Shown here one piece after another: positions 8,555 through 16,291 of a stretch of 36,169 nt of DNA (position 1 is its first letter; each line of letters opens with the position of its first letter). The position numbers and the translations under genes were made by a program. The DNA lies in the NCBI GenBank assembly GCA_913055615.1, contig CAJXKK010000025.1:1-36169 (forward strand), in the 5' to 3' direction. The DNA comes from an uncultured Ectothiorhodospiraceae bacterium (lineage in GTDB: Bacteria > Pseudomonadota > Gammaproteobacteria > XJ16 > Halofilaceae). Under the pieces are notes generated by a model that worked only from the letters and a program-made list of their open reading frames with translations, was not told the origin of the DNA and did no database searches.

Positions 8555-9820
8555 ATGGGACCCGCCCGCCTCGCCCGTCTGATCGAATACCTCCGGGAAG
8601 CGGAGGCCCCGGTGCAGATCCTGCGCTACCTGGCGTGGCCGGCCTCCGTGCGCGAGACCTTCCTGGCCGGCGGGGCCGACGCGCCGCCCCGCGTGGAGTA
8701 TCCACCGTTCGATCCCGGGCCCAGCCTCAAGGCCATACGCCGGTTTCGCCGTGAGCTGGGGACACCCGATGAGCCGATCTCCGGCTGGCTGGCGCGCCAG
8801 GCCGACGCCATCGAAAGCGGCGCCCGACTGCTCGCGAGTGCCGGCACCGCTGAATTCCTGACCCACTCGCGCGCGCTGTACGGGGCCCCCGACGACATCC
8901 AGCCGGACGAGGCCACGAACACGCTCGGCCTTGCTCAGCAATTCGACGGGATCATCGAATCGCTCAGTCACGCCGACCTCGGCGCGCCGCCGCCCGCCTG
9001 CCACCTCGCGCACGGGCTTGCCGAATCGATGCGCGCGGCGGTGAACCCGCGTTTCGGCACAGCGGCACCCGAGGTGATCGTGGTCGACGAGCTCTCGGCC
9101 AACGTGCTGGCGGGCCCCGAAAATATCCGGATCCGGCGCAATGCCTGCTTCACGGACCGCGACGTGGACCAATTGATCCAGCACGAGGCCTTCGTCCACG
9201 TTCTGACCTCCCTGAACGGGCGCGCCCAGCGGGAACTGCCGATCCTCGGTCTCAGCCATCCCGGCACGACCCGCACCCAGGAAGGCCTCGCGGTATTCGC
9301 CGAGTTCATCACGGGTAGCATGGAGATCGACCGCCTGCGCCGCCTTGCCGACCGGGTGATCGCGATCCAGATGGCGCTCGAGGGCGCAGACTTCATCGAG
9401 GTCTATCGCTGGTTCGTGGAGCGCACCGGGCATCGCGAACAGTCGTTCGAGAACACGCGACGCATCTTCCGCGGTGGCCGGGTCGATGGCGGTGTCCCGT
9501 TCACCAAGGACGGCGTTTATCTCGACGGCCTCCTGCGCGTGCACAATTTCATGCGCACGGCGGTCGCGCTGGGGCGGTCGGATCTGTTGCAGTTGCTGTT
9601 CGTCGGCAAGCTGGACATCGAAGACATCCCGGCGCTGGCGGAACTCCGTGCCGGCGGGTTATGCCGGGCGCCCCGGCACCTGCCGCCGTGGGCGGAAGAT
9701 CCCCGTTTCCTGATCAGCTGCCTGGCGTATTCCTCGTTCCTGAACACGATCGACCTGACGCGGCTTCGCAGCCATTATTCGGCGCTGGCCGATGCCGCGC
9801 CCGCGACTCCGCCCGTCTGA
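8555..9820 (+). CDS. QEGLA-motif (DUF1704/MATCAP-like) putative metalloprotease
   Basis: This 421-residue protein of the DUF1704 family is often annotated as flavohemoglobin expression-modulating QEGLA motif protein. It carries HEAFVH (His210, Glu211, His215), the HExxxH zinc signature, and TQEGLAVFAE (242-246 plus a downstream acidic residue). Animal members (MATCAP/KIAA0895 type) are tubulin carboxypeptidases, so the bacterial proteins are probably peptidases trimming an unknown C-terminal substrate; that is inference from the family. No signal peptide is seen, so it is probably cytoplasmic. The ATG at 8555 follows GGGGAAAAG and begins a conserved stretch; an upstream in-frame ATG at 8426 would run back through the divergent promoter region. 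It is convergent with the coiled-coil gene, 24 bases apart. Confidence 0.87.
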   Translation: MGPARLARLIEYLREAEAPVQILRYLAWPASVRETFLAGGADAPPRVEYPPFDPGPSLKAIRRFRRELGTPDEPISGWLARQADAIESGARLLASAGTAEFLTHSRALYGAPDDIQPDEATNTLGLAQQFDGIIESLSHADLGAPPPACHLAHGLAESMRAAVNPRFGTAAPEVIVVDELSANVLAGPENIRIRRNACFTDRDVDQLIQHEAFVHVLTSLNGRAQRELPILGLSHPGTTRTQEGLAVFAEFITGSMEIDRLRRLADRVIAIQMALEGADFIEVYRWFVERTGHREQSFENTRRIFRGGRVDGGVPFTKDGVYLDGLLRVHNFMRTAVALGRSDLLQLLFVGKLDIEDIPALAELRAGGLCRAPRHLPPWAEDPRFLISCLAYSSFLNTIDLTRLRSHYSALADAAPATPPV

Positions 9821-9844
9821 AACACGGAGGCGGCACGCACGCAC

Positions 9845-11116
9845 TCAGCGCGCCCCCGCGCGCCCAGCGTCGGGAGCACCGGTGTCGGCGTCGAGGCCAT
9901 CTTCCGCGGTCGGCACCGCCTTGGAGCGCGTCGACGCGTCACGGCGGGTGCGCTGCGAATTGCGCCGGTAGTCTGCCAGAATCGCGTCGCGCACCTGGTC
10001 CAGCCGGTTGAGTTTTTCGTCGGCCGCGCCCGAGAGCCACAGCGTGACCTCCTGACGCTTGCGCGCGAAGTAGCTCAGGATAAAACGCTCGCTCTTGAGG
10101 TAATAGCCGATCGCCTGCTCGGCGTTCACGCCCGGCGTGGCCCGCATGGCCACCTGGTGGGCCGCCATTTCCTGCTGCAGGCAATAGACGTTCATCAGCC
10201 GGTACAGCAGCAGGCGCGTGCGCTGGGCGCGCTGGCGCCACTGATCCCGGGGTACATGCAGGCTGGCGTTCACCAGCACATCCAGCCAGTGCATCAGGTC
10301 GTCTTCACTTACGAAGCTCTCGATGCTGTCGCGCCGGCGGGTGAGCGTATCGAGGCGCTGCAGCAGATACTCACGCTCGCGCCGCGCCACCCGCGGGCTG
10401 ATCAACCGGCGAATCATCTGGCGCGGACGGCGGAGTTTTTCCTCCACGATCCCGATTTTCTCGTCCAGTTCGCGGAATTGGCTCAGCTCAATATCGCACT
10501 GCGCCTTGCGCGCACGCATGTGGCCCTGGGTGATATCGACTTCCAGCAACTCGTAACGGCCGAGACCGCCCTCCAGCGAGTGCAGGACGGCCCGCGCGTG
10601 CGCACGCGCCGCGCTGATGCGATCGAGCAACGGGCCCTCGGCCACCCATGGCCGGTCGAGCACGGCCAGCGCCCGGTGCAGACGCCCCACCTGCTCCGCG
10701 ATCTCGCCCGCGCGGGTACGCCCGCGCTCCAGCGTCTGACTGGCGTCCGACAGCGAATCGCCCAGCGAATCGCCGTCGGACCAGACCCGGCTCACGTGCT
10801 CGGTCATCCGATCGAGGTCCGCCACCGGGCGCGCCGTGGCGGCCTCGGCCGTCTCCAGCGCCTCGCGGCTCTCCGCATCGAGCCGGTCGGCGGCCTCGCA
10901 GCGGCGCTCGAGCTCACGCGCCCCGACCGCCCAGGCGAACTCGTTGAGGACCGCGTACTTCGCCGGATCGGTCTGCGGATCGACCACATCGAGCGGGATC
11001 GACGTCGGCAGGCGATCCACGGGCAGTTCCCGCAGCTGCTGGGCCGTCAGCTGCACCGCGAGTCGGCGGAACAGATTCTCGGAAATCGGTTTTCCATTCT
11101 TGTCCGGATATTTCAT
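9845..11116 (-). CDS. Unrecognised coiled-coil protein
   Basis: This 423-residue protein has no family I recognise. It has no signal peptide or membrane helix. Residues about 75-290 are rich in Glu, Arg, Ala and Leu with heptad-like spacing (ELERRCEAADRL, EEKLRRPRQMIRRL, REREYLLQRLDTLTRRRDSIE), typical of long coiled coils. Residues about 295-390 look globular and helical (LLLYRLMNVYCLQQEM, YYLKSERFILSYFARKRQEV). The last 35 residues are a polar low-complexity tail. The ATG at 11116 has GAGAGAAAAG upstream and removes a non-conserved 102-codon extension. Codon use is typical GC-rich coding. It converges on the QEGLA gene; no functional link can be claimed beyond position. Confidence 0.75.
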   Translation of the reverse strand: MKYPDKNGKPISENLFRRLAVQLTAQQLRELPVDRLPTSIPLDVVDPQTDPAKYAVLNEFAWAVGARELERRCEAADRLDAESREALETAEAATARPVADLDRMTEHVSRVWSDGDSLGDSLSDASQTLERGRTRAGEIAEQVGRLHRALAVLDRPWVAEGPLLDRISAARAHARAVLHSLEGGLGRYELLEVDITQGHMRARKAQCDIELSQFRELDEKIGIVEEKLRRPRQMIRRLISPRVARREREYLLQRLDTLTRRRDSIESFVSEDDLMHWLDVLVNASLHVPRDQWRQRAQRTRLLLYRLMNVYCLQQEMAAHQVAMRATPGVNAEQAIGYYLKSERFILSYFARKRQEVTLWLSGAADEKLNRLDQVRDAILADYRRNSQRTRRDASTRSKAVPTAEDGLDADTGAPDAGRAGAR

Positions 11117-11463
11117 GGCAACTTTTCTCTCACGCGCCGGCCCCCTTCGAGAAACGCCCGGGCTGCGCCTGCCCGGATACGCAACAGATAGTTTATTGCA
11201 AACTACGTGCCAAGTATATGTGCCAAGCGTAAGCCGTTGTCGAGGCGATCTGACGGCGTGGCGCGCGCGATCACTCGCGGTCATGGCTACACTGCCCCGT
11301 GGCGTACAGGCAGACATCGCCGGGGCACGGGAAGTACAGTGGAAAGGTCGAACAGCGGCCGGCGATGGCGCTGTGTCACGCCCTGATTCCCGATCCGGCC
11401 ACCGTGACCGCACGCCACGCAATACGATGGCGGGGCCCCTATGCCCCGGAGGAGAACGGCAGC
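11117..11463. other. Divergent intergenic region
   Basis: These 347 bases lie between the coiled-coil gene (minus) and the YdcH-like gene (plus). They are locally AT-richer around 11190-11235 (GTTTATTGCAAACTACG) and hold a short direct repeat GTGCCAAG(T/C) at about 11210 and 11220. They probably contain both promoters, but I cannot assign hexamers with confidence. Confidence 0.4.
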
Positions 11464-11706
11464 ATGTATGGTGAACACCATGTACTCATCGAGGACTTTC
11501 CGGACTATCGTGAGACCATCCACGACCTGAAGGTCAAAGATGCCGAATTCGCGCGCCTGATGGAGGAATACAACCGCCTGACCAAGGAGGTCGAGGGCCT
11601 CGAGTCACGGGATGAACCGGTTGCGGACGAGCATATGGAGGCACTGAAACGCGAGCGCGTCCACCTCAAGGACCGCCTCTACGGCATGCTTGTGGCCAAG
11701 AGGTAG
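11464..11706 (+). CDS. YdcH-like DUF465 small protein
   Basis: This 80-residue helical protein is of the DUF465/YdcH type: EHHVLIEDFPDYRETIHDLKVKD at the N terminus, then FARLMEEYNRLTKEVEGLES, and a C-terminal helix LKRERVHLKDRLYGMLVAKR. Length and motif order match the family. Function is unknown; such proteins are small antiparallel helical hairpins in the cytoplasm. The ATG at 11464 is preceded by GGAGGAGAACGGCAGC, a strong Shine-Dalgarno site. Confidence 0.87.
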   Translation: MYGEHHVLIEDFPDYRETIHDLKVKDAEFARLMEEYNRLTKEVEGLESRDEPVADEHMEALKRERVHLKDRLYGMLVAKR

Positions 11707-11763
11707 GAATCCGTGGCGGTCCGGGATCGATTACGCGCTGGATCTGATGGCAGGCAAACCGCG

Positions 11764-11783
11764 GCGGCCACGGCGGTGGCCGC
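11764..11783 (+). terminator. Hairpin after the YdcH-like gene
   Basis: A perfect 8-bp stem GCGGCCAC / GTGGCCGC with loop GGCG lies about 57 bases after the stop. There is no T-run, so its function as a terminator is uncertain. Confidence 0.35.
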
Positions 11784-11798
11784 TGGCGTCACTATCCA

Positions 11799-11825
11799 TT
11801 GACCGGGGCGAACGTCGTCTATAGC
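11799..11825 (+). promoter_or_regulatory. Candidate promoter of bfr
   Basis: TTGACC (11799-11804) and TATAGC (11820-11825) are 15 bases apart, slightly short for sigma-70, about 65 bases upstream of the bfr start codon. I do not see a clear Fur box. Confidence 0.4.
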
Positions 11826-11889
11826 TTCACCCTGTCAGGCAACAGGTTGGCGCATGGGGCCAACCGGCACGCGAATCCCGGGAGCAGGC

Positions 11890-12372
11890 ATGAAAGGCGA
11901 CGCGAAGGTCATCGAATATCTCAACCGCGGGCTGCGCAGCGAGCTCACGGCCATTAACCAGTACATGCTGCACTCGCGCAAACTCGAACACTGGGGCCTG
12001 AACGGGCTCGCGCAGAAGGAGATGCAGGAGGCAACCGAGGAAATGGGTCACGCCGACCGCTTCATCCGGCGCATCATCTTCCTCGAGGGCGAGCCGGGGA
12101 TGCAGGAGCTCGACCCGCTGCGCATCGGTAACGACGTCCGCGAGGTACTGGAAAACGACCTCGCGGCCGAGAAGGAGGCGCTTGCCCTCTACCGCGAGGC
12201 GGCTGGCTGCTGCGAGAAGGCGCGCGACTACGCGAGCCGCGACCTGTTCACGGCGTTGCTGGCCGACGAAGAGGGGCATCACGACTATCTCGACACCCAG
12301 CTCCAGCTCATCGACTCGATGGGCGTCGAGAACTACCGGCAATACCAGACCGGCGCGTCGGCCGCCGAGTGA
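11890..12372 (+). CDS. bfr: Bacterioferritin
   Basis: This 160-residue haem-containing ferritin stores iron as a 24-subunit cytoplasmic shell by oxidising Fe(II) at a di-iron centre. All expected ligands are present at the classical numbers: Glu18, Tyr25, Glu51, His54, Glu94, Glu127, His130. Met52, the haem axial ligand, is also present (EEMGHADRFIRR). The N terminus MKGDAKVIEYLNRGLRSELTAINQYMLHSR is typical. The ATG at 11890 follows GGGAGCAGGC; an upstream in-frame ATG at 11854 would add 12 non-conserved residues. It stands alone, without an adjacent bfd ferredoxin gene. A GC-rich hairpin follows the stop. Confidence 0.96.
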   Translation: MKGDAKVIEYLNRGLRSELTAINQYMLHSRKLEHWGLNGLAQKEMQEATEEMGHADRFIRRIIFLEGEPGMQELDPLRIGNDVREVLENDLAAEKEALALYREAAGCCEKARDYASRDLFTALLADEEGHHDYLDTQLQLIDSMGVENYRQYQTGASAAE

Positions 12373-12381
12373 ATCCCGCCC

Positions 12382-12412
12382 GCGGCGGTGGCGCCTGCGG
12401 GCGCCCCGCCGC
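12382..12412 (+). terminator. GC-rich hairpin after bfr
   Basis: Arms 12382-12395 and 12400-12412 pair with one bulged base around loop TGCG, 9 bases after the bfr stop. There is no T-tract, so termination is possible but unproven. Confidence 0.4.
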
Positions 12413-12572
12413 TACAGCCCGGCGCGCCCGCGATCGAGCCACGTACCGCTCTCCCTGGTCGCCTGCACGCGCTTGTCTTCCGGAGACGGACAAAAACGGA
12501 AAACCACCCGGCGCATCTGACCAACAATGAGCATGGGTTGTCGGTATACGCACACCCGGCAACCGGGCGGGT

Positions 12573-12580
12573 GCTATACT
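12573..12580 (+). promoter_or_regulatory. Candidate extended -10 for cphB-cphA
   Basis: GTGCTATACT gives an extended -10 (TGC plus TATACT at 12575-12580), 89 bases upstream of cphB. There is no convincing -35, which an extended -10 can tolerate. The rest of the 296-base gap between bfr and cphB holds no gene that I can support. Confidence 0.4.
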
Positions 12581-12668
12581 GGGTTCAATACCGACCCTCT
12601 CCGCAGCACCACTCCACTGCTATTCCACATCCGAACCGGGACATCGCTGATGCGGCGAGCGAAACCAT

Positions 12669-13517
12669 ATGACAGCTGATCCAGGCGACCGGTGCGGCAC
12701 CCTGATCGCCATCGGCGGCGCAGAGGATCGCGAGCAGGAACTCGAGGTCCTGTCGAGGGTATTCAGTTACACCCCCGACGCCAGCGAAGAGGTAACGGTC
12801 ATCGCCACGGCGAGCGGCGTACCGGAGGAGATCCTGCCGGTCTACGAAGAGGCGTTCCAGCGCATCGGGGCCAGCAAGGTCCATTGCCTGCCCCTGCGCG
12901 AACGCCAGGACGCCGCGGACCCGACGAATATCGAACTGGTCCAGCGCTCCGGCGTGGTCTTCTTCACCGGCGGCGATCAGCTCCGGCTGACCAGTGTCCT
13001 CGGCGGCTCGGAGATGCTCAAGGCGATCCGCAGCCACTACGCGCGCGGCGGCGTGATCGCCGGCACGAGTGCCGGTGCCGTAGCCCAGTCAACGACCATG
13101 ATCTACAACGGCGGGGCCGCCGATGCGCTGCACAAGGGCGCCGTCAAGATGAGCTCCGGCCTTGGCTTCGTCGAGGGCATCATCATCGACAGCCATTTCC
13201 TCGAGCGCGGCCGGTTCACCCGGCTGATGGAGGTCGGCGCGACCAACCCGGAGTATCTTGGCGTCGGTCTCGGTGAGGACGCGGCGGTGATCATCCACCG
13301 CAACCGCGTGCTCGAGGCGATCGGCACCGGGCACGTCATCATCGTCGACACGCGCGATCTGGCCAGTTCGAATATCGCCGATCTGGCGATGGGCGAAGCG
13401 GTCGCCATCGAGAATGTCGTCATGCACGCCCTGATCAGCGGCCACGGATTCGATATCGATGCGCGCCGCTACCTCGTGCCCGACGCACTGCAGACGAAGA
13501 TGCAGGGATACGAATGA
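12669..13517 (+). CDS. cphB: Cyanophycinase
   Basis: This 282-residue exopeptidase of the S51 peptidase family cuts cyanophycin (multi-L-arginyl-poly-L-aspartate) into beta-Asp-Arg dipeptides in the cytoplasm. Family landmarks: GTLIAIGGAEDRE at the N terminus, FFTGGDQLRLT (98-108), and the nucleophile elbow GGVIAGTSAGAVAQS with Ser134 as catalytic serine. Then come SSGLGFVEGIIIDSHFLERGRFTRL and the C-terminal YLVPD segment. Length matches the family. The lack of a signal peptide fits an intracellular enzyme acting on the cell's own polymer. The stop overlaps the cphA start (ATGA, 13514-13517), so translation is probably coupled. Confidence 0.96.
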   Translation: MTADPGDRCGTLIAIGGAEDREQELEVLSRVFSYTPDASEEVTVIATASGVPEEILPVYEEAFQRIGASKVHCLPLRERQDAADPTNIELVQRSGVVFFTGGDQLRLTSVLGGSEMLKAIRSHYARGGVIAGTSAGAVAQSTTMIYNGGAADALHKGAVKMSSGLGFVEGIIIDSHFLERGRFTRLMEVGATNPEYLGVGLGEDAAVIIHRNRVLEAIGTGHVIIVDTRDLASSNIADLAMGEAVAIENVVMHALISGHGFDIDARRYLVPDALQTKMQGYE

Positions 13518-16132
13518 AAATTCTTGAACATCGGGCCCTGCGCGGGCCCAACTATTACAGCCGCTACCTGACCATCTACATGCGCCTCGACATCGAGGAC
13601 CTTGAAGAGCGGCCCAGCGATACCGTCCCCGGCATCGTCGAGCGCCTGCAGGAATTGATCCCGACCATATACGATCACCGCTGCTCCGTGGGCCGCCCGG
13701 GCGGTTTCCTGGAACGCGTCCGTCGCGGCACCTGGGCCGGCCACGTGGTCGAGCACGTGTCGATCGAATTCCAGAACATGATCGGCTTCTCCGTGGGCTA
13801 CGGCAAAACCGTCGATTCCTATGAGCCCGGCATCTATAACGTCTGTTACCGCTACCGCGACGAGGCCTGCGGCCTGGCGGCCGGGCGTGAGGCGGTCGAT
13901 TGCGTGCGCCGCCTGTTCGATGGCGACGAGATCGACGTGGAATCGATCATCACGCGCCTCAAGGAGGTCCGCGACGCCCACATGCTGGGCCCGTCGACGG
14001 CCGCGATCGTAAACGCCGCCAAGGCGCGCGACATCCCGTATCAGCGCCTGAGTGATGAGAGCAGCTACATCCAGCTCGGGCACGGCCATCTCCAGCAGCG
14101 CTTCCAGGCGACCGTGACCTGGCGTTCCAGCCTGATCGGTTACGGCATCGCCGATGACAAGAACTGGACCAAGCAGATCCTGGGTGATGCCGGCATCCCC
14201 GTGCCGCGGGGCCAGATCTGCTACTCCTTCGAAGAGGCCCTGGAAGCGGCGTACTGGATCGGTTACCCCGTGGCGACGAAGCCGCTCGTGGGCAACCACG
14301 GGCGCGGCGTGAGCACCGACATCAACGACGACGCCGCCCTGCGCGAGGGCTACGACGCCGCCTACCACCGCCACGAGACGGTGGTCGTCGAGAAATACGT
14401 AAAGGGTGAGGATCACCGCCTGCTGGTCGTTGACGGCAAGCTCATCGCCGCCGCACGGCGCCGCCCGGCTCACGTAACCGGCGATGGCGAATCGAGCCTG
14501 CAGACACTGATCGACACGGAGAACCAGGATCCGCGGCGCGGGGTCGGCCATGAGAATCTGCTGACGCAGATCCACGTCGAAGCGCAGACCCATCGGCTGA
14601 TCGCGCAACAGGACCTGACGCTCAACAGCGTCGTCCCGGCTGGCCAGATCGTATGGCTGAAGTCGACCGCCAACCTCAGCACCGGCGGCACCGCGACCGA
14701 TGTAACCCATGACGTGCACCCGGAAGTCCACTACGCCGCCGAGCGCATCGCACGCCTGATCGGCCTGGATATCATCGGCATTGATCTGCTCGCCGAGACC
14801 ATGAGCAAACCGCTCGAGGAGCAGTCAGCGGGCGTGGTCGAGGTGAACGCCGGTCCCGGTTTCCGCATGCACACGTCGCCGACCCACGGCCAGGGCCGCG
14901 ACGTCGGCAAGCACGTGGTCGATATGCTGTTCCCCGACCCGGCCAACAACGGCCGCATCCCGATCACCGCGATCACGGGCACCAACGGCAAAACCACAAC
15001 CGCACGCCTGATATCGCACATCCTGCGCCAGTCCGGGCGCAAGACCGGGCTCGCGTGCACCGGCACGATCGAGATCGACAACCACGTGGTTATGCGGGGC
15101 GACTACAGCGGACCGCACGCGGCCAGCACCGTGCTCAAGGAGCCCACCGTCGAGCACGCCGTGCTCGAAGTGGCCCGCGGGGGCATCATGCGCCGCGGCC
15201 TCGGCTTCGACGAGTGCGAGGTCGGTGTCCTGCTCAACATCGCCAGCGACCACCTCGGCGAGCGCGACATCCATACGCTGGACGAACTCGCGCGCTGCAA
15301 GACGGTCGTCATCGACGCCGTGCGCCAGGGCGGTACCGCCGTCATCAACGCGGATGACGAGCGCTGCCTCGAAGGCGCGTACTGGGCCCGCGGCGATATC
15401 ATCTACTTCACGATGGACCCGGACTCGCGCCCCGTGCGCCAGCACGTGCGTGAGCACGGCGTCGCCTACACCGTGAAGGACGATCACATCGTCATGCGCC
15501 AGGGCCACGTCGAGGCGCAGATCCTCCACGTCGCCGACGCGCCGATCACGTTCGAGGGCCACGCCCGCTTCAACGTCGCCAACGCGCTCGCCGCCGCGGC
15601 CGCCGCCCACGGCCTCGGTCTGACCGCCGCGGACATCCAGATGGGCCTGCAGACCTTCCATCCGACGCCGGGCCAGAACCCGGGCCGGACCAATCTGATC
15701 GACGCCGACGGCGTGAAGGTCCTGATCGACTACGGCCACAATGTCCCCGCGCTGGAGGCGCTCGACTCGCTGATCAGCAACCTGAGCGCGCATCGGCGGA
15801 TCTGTGTCGCCAGCGCCCCCGGCAATCGCCGCGACGAGGATATCTACGCCCTCGGCACGCAGATCGCGAAGATGCACGACGCGCTGTTCGTCTGCGAGAC
15901 GCACCCGCGCGGGCGCGAAATCGGCGAGGCGGCCGGCCTGGTCAAGACCGGGGCCGATGCCGAGGGCTCCTGTAGTACCCGGATCGTGATGAGCGAAGAG
16001 GATGCCGTCGAACGCGCCCTGGACGAGGCGAAGGAAGGCGACCTGCTGGTGCTTCTGGTCGACGATCTCGAAGGCGCGACCCAGAAGGTCAAGAGCCGCA
16101 GCTTCCGCACGGCGACGCTGTCCGGCGGCTGA
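13514..16132 (+). CDS. cphA: Cyanophycin synthetase
   Basis: This 872-residue enzyme uses ATP to add Asp to the polymer backbone and Arg to each Asp side chain, in the cytoplasm. The N-terminal domain (about 1-160) has MKILEHRALRGPNYYSRYLTIYMRLDIEDL and GGFLERVRRGTWAGHVVEHVSIEFQ. The ATP-grasp domain (about 220-480) has YPVATKPLVGNHGRGVSTDI near 250 and GVVEVNAGPGFRMHTSPT. The Mur-ligase-like domain has the P-loop ITAITGTNGKTTTARL near 488-500, SDHLGERDIHTLDEL, and HARFNVANALAAAAAAHGL. Both catalytic domains look intact, and the length fits CphA1 (primer-extending) rather than the dipeptide-polymerising CphA2. The ATG overlaps the cphB stop by 4 bases. A REP pair follows. Confidence 0.97.
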   Translation: MKILEHRALRGPNYYSRYLTIYMRLDIEDLEERPSDTVPGIVERLQELIPTIYDHRCSVGRPGGFLERVRRGTWAGHVVEHVSIEFQNMIGFSVGYGKTVDSYEPGIYNVCYRYRDEACGLAAGREAVDCVRRLFDGDEIDVESIITRLKEVRDAHMLGPSTAAIVNAAKARDIPYQRLSDESSYIQLGHGHLQQRFQATVTWRSSLIGYGIADDKNWTKQILGDAGIPVPRGQICYSFEEALEAAYWIGYPVATKPLVGNHGRGVSTDINDDAALREGYDAAYHRHETVVVEKYVKGEDHRLLVVDGKLIAAARRRPAHVTGDGESSLQTLIDTENQDPRRGVGHENLLTQIHVEAQTHRLIAQQDLTLNSVVPAGQIVWLKSTANLSTGGTATDVTHDVHPEVHYAAERIARLIGLDIIGIDLLAETMSKPLEEQSAGVVEVNAGPGFRMHTSPTHGQGRDVGKHVVDMLFPDPANNGRIPITAITGTNGKTTTARLISHILRQSGRKTGLACTGTIEIDNHVVMRGDYSGPHAASTVLKEPTVEHAVLEVARGGIMRRGLGFDECEVGVLLNIASDHLGERDIHTLDELARCKTVVIDAVRQGGTAVINADDERCLEGAYWARGDIIYFTMDPDSRPVRQHVREHGVAYTVKDDHIVMRQGHVEAQILHVADAPITFEGHARFNVANALAAAAAAHGLGLTAADIQMGLQTFHPTPGQNPGRTNLIDADGVKVLIDYGHNVPALEALDSLISNLSAHRRICVASAPGNRRDEDIYALGTQIAKMHDALFVCETHPRGREIGEAAGLVKTGADAEGSCSTRIVMSEEDAVERALDEAKEGDLLVLLVDDLEGATQKVKSRSFRTATLSGG

Positions 16133-16143
16133 CAAGGGTAATG

Positions 16144-16219
16144 ATCGCGAGCAGGCTCGCTCCTACAGTGCATTTCCACACGGTGTTCGCATGGCTGAAG
16201 GAGCGAGCTTGCTCGCGAT
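16144..16219. repeat. Inverted pair of REP elements (BIME-like)
   Basis: Arms 16144-16163 (ATCGCGAGCAGGCTCGCTCC) and 16200-16219 match in inverted orientation at 19 of 20 bases. Each arm is itself a small palindrome. The sequence is the well-known Pseudomonas-type REP motif (TCGCGAGCAAGCTCGCTCC). It sits 11 bases after the cphA stop and could stabilise the cphBA mRNA 3' end or attenuate read-through into iadA. Confidence 0.8.
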
Positions 16220-16291
16220 AACATCCAGGGGCACGAACAGGCTCCGCCACCACGGGGAGGACGCGCACCCCCAGATCAACCGGAACCGCCG

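Noticed and set aside
12388-12672. 94-codon plus frame between bfr and cphB
   Set aside because: It starts inside the post-bfr hairpin, lacks a ribosome site and overlaps the cphB start and promoter.
14825-16135. 436-codon open frame antisense to cphA
   Set aside because: It lies wholly inside the conserved cphA frame and has no recognisable domain; a GC-bias artefact.
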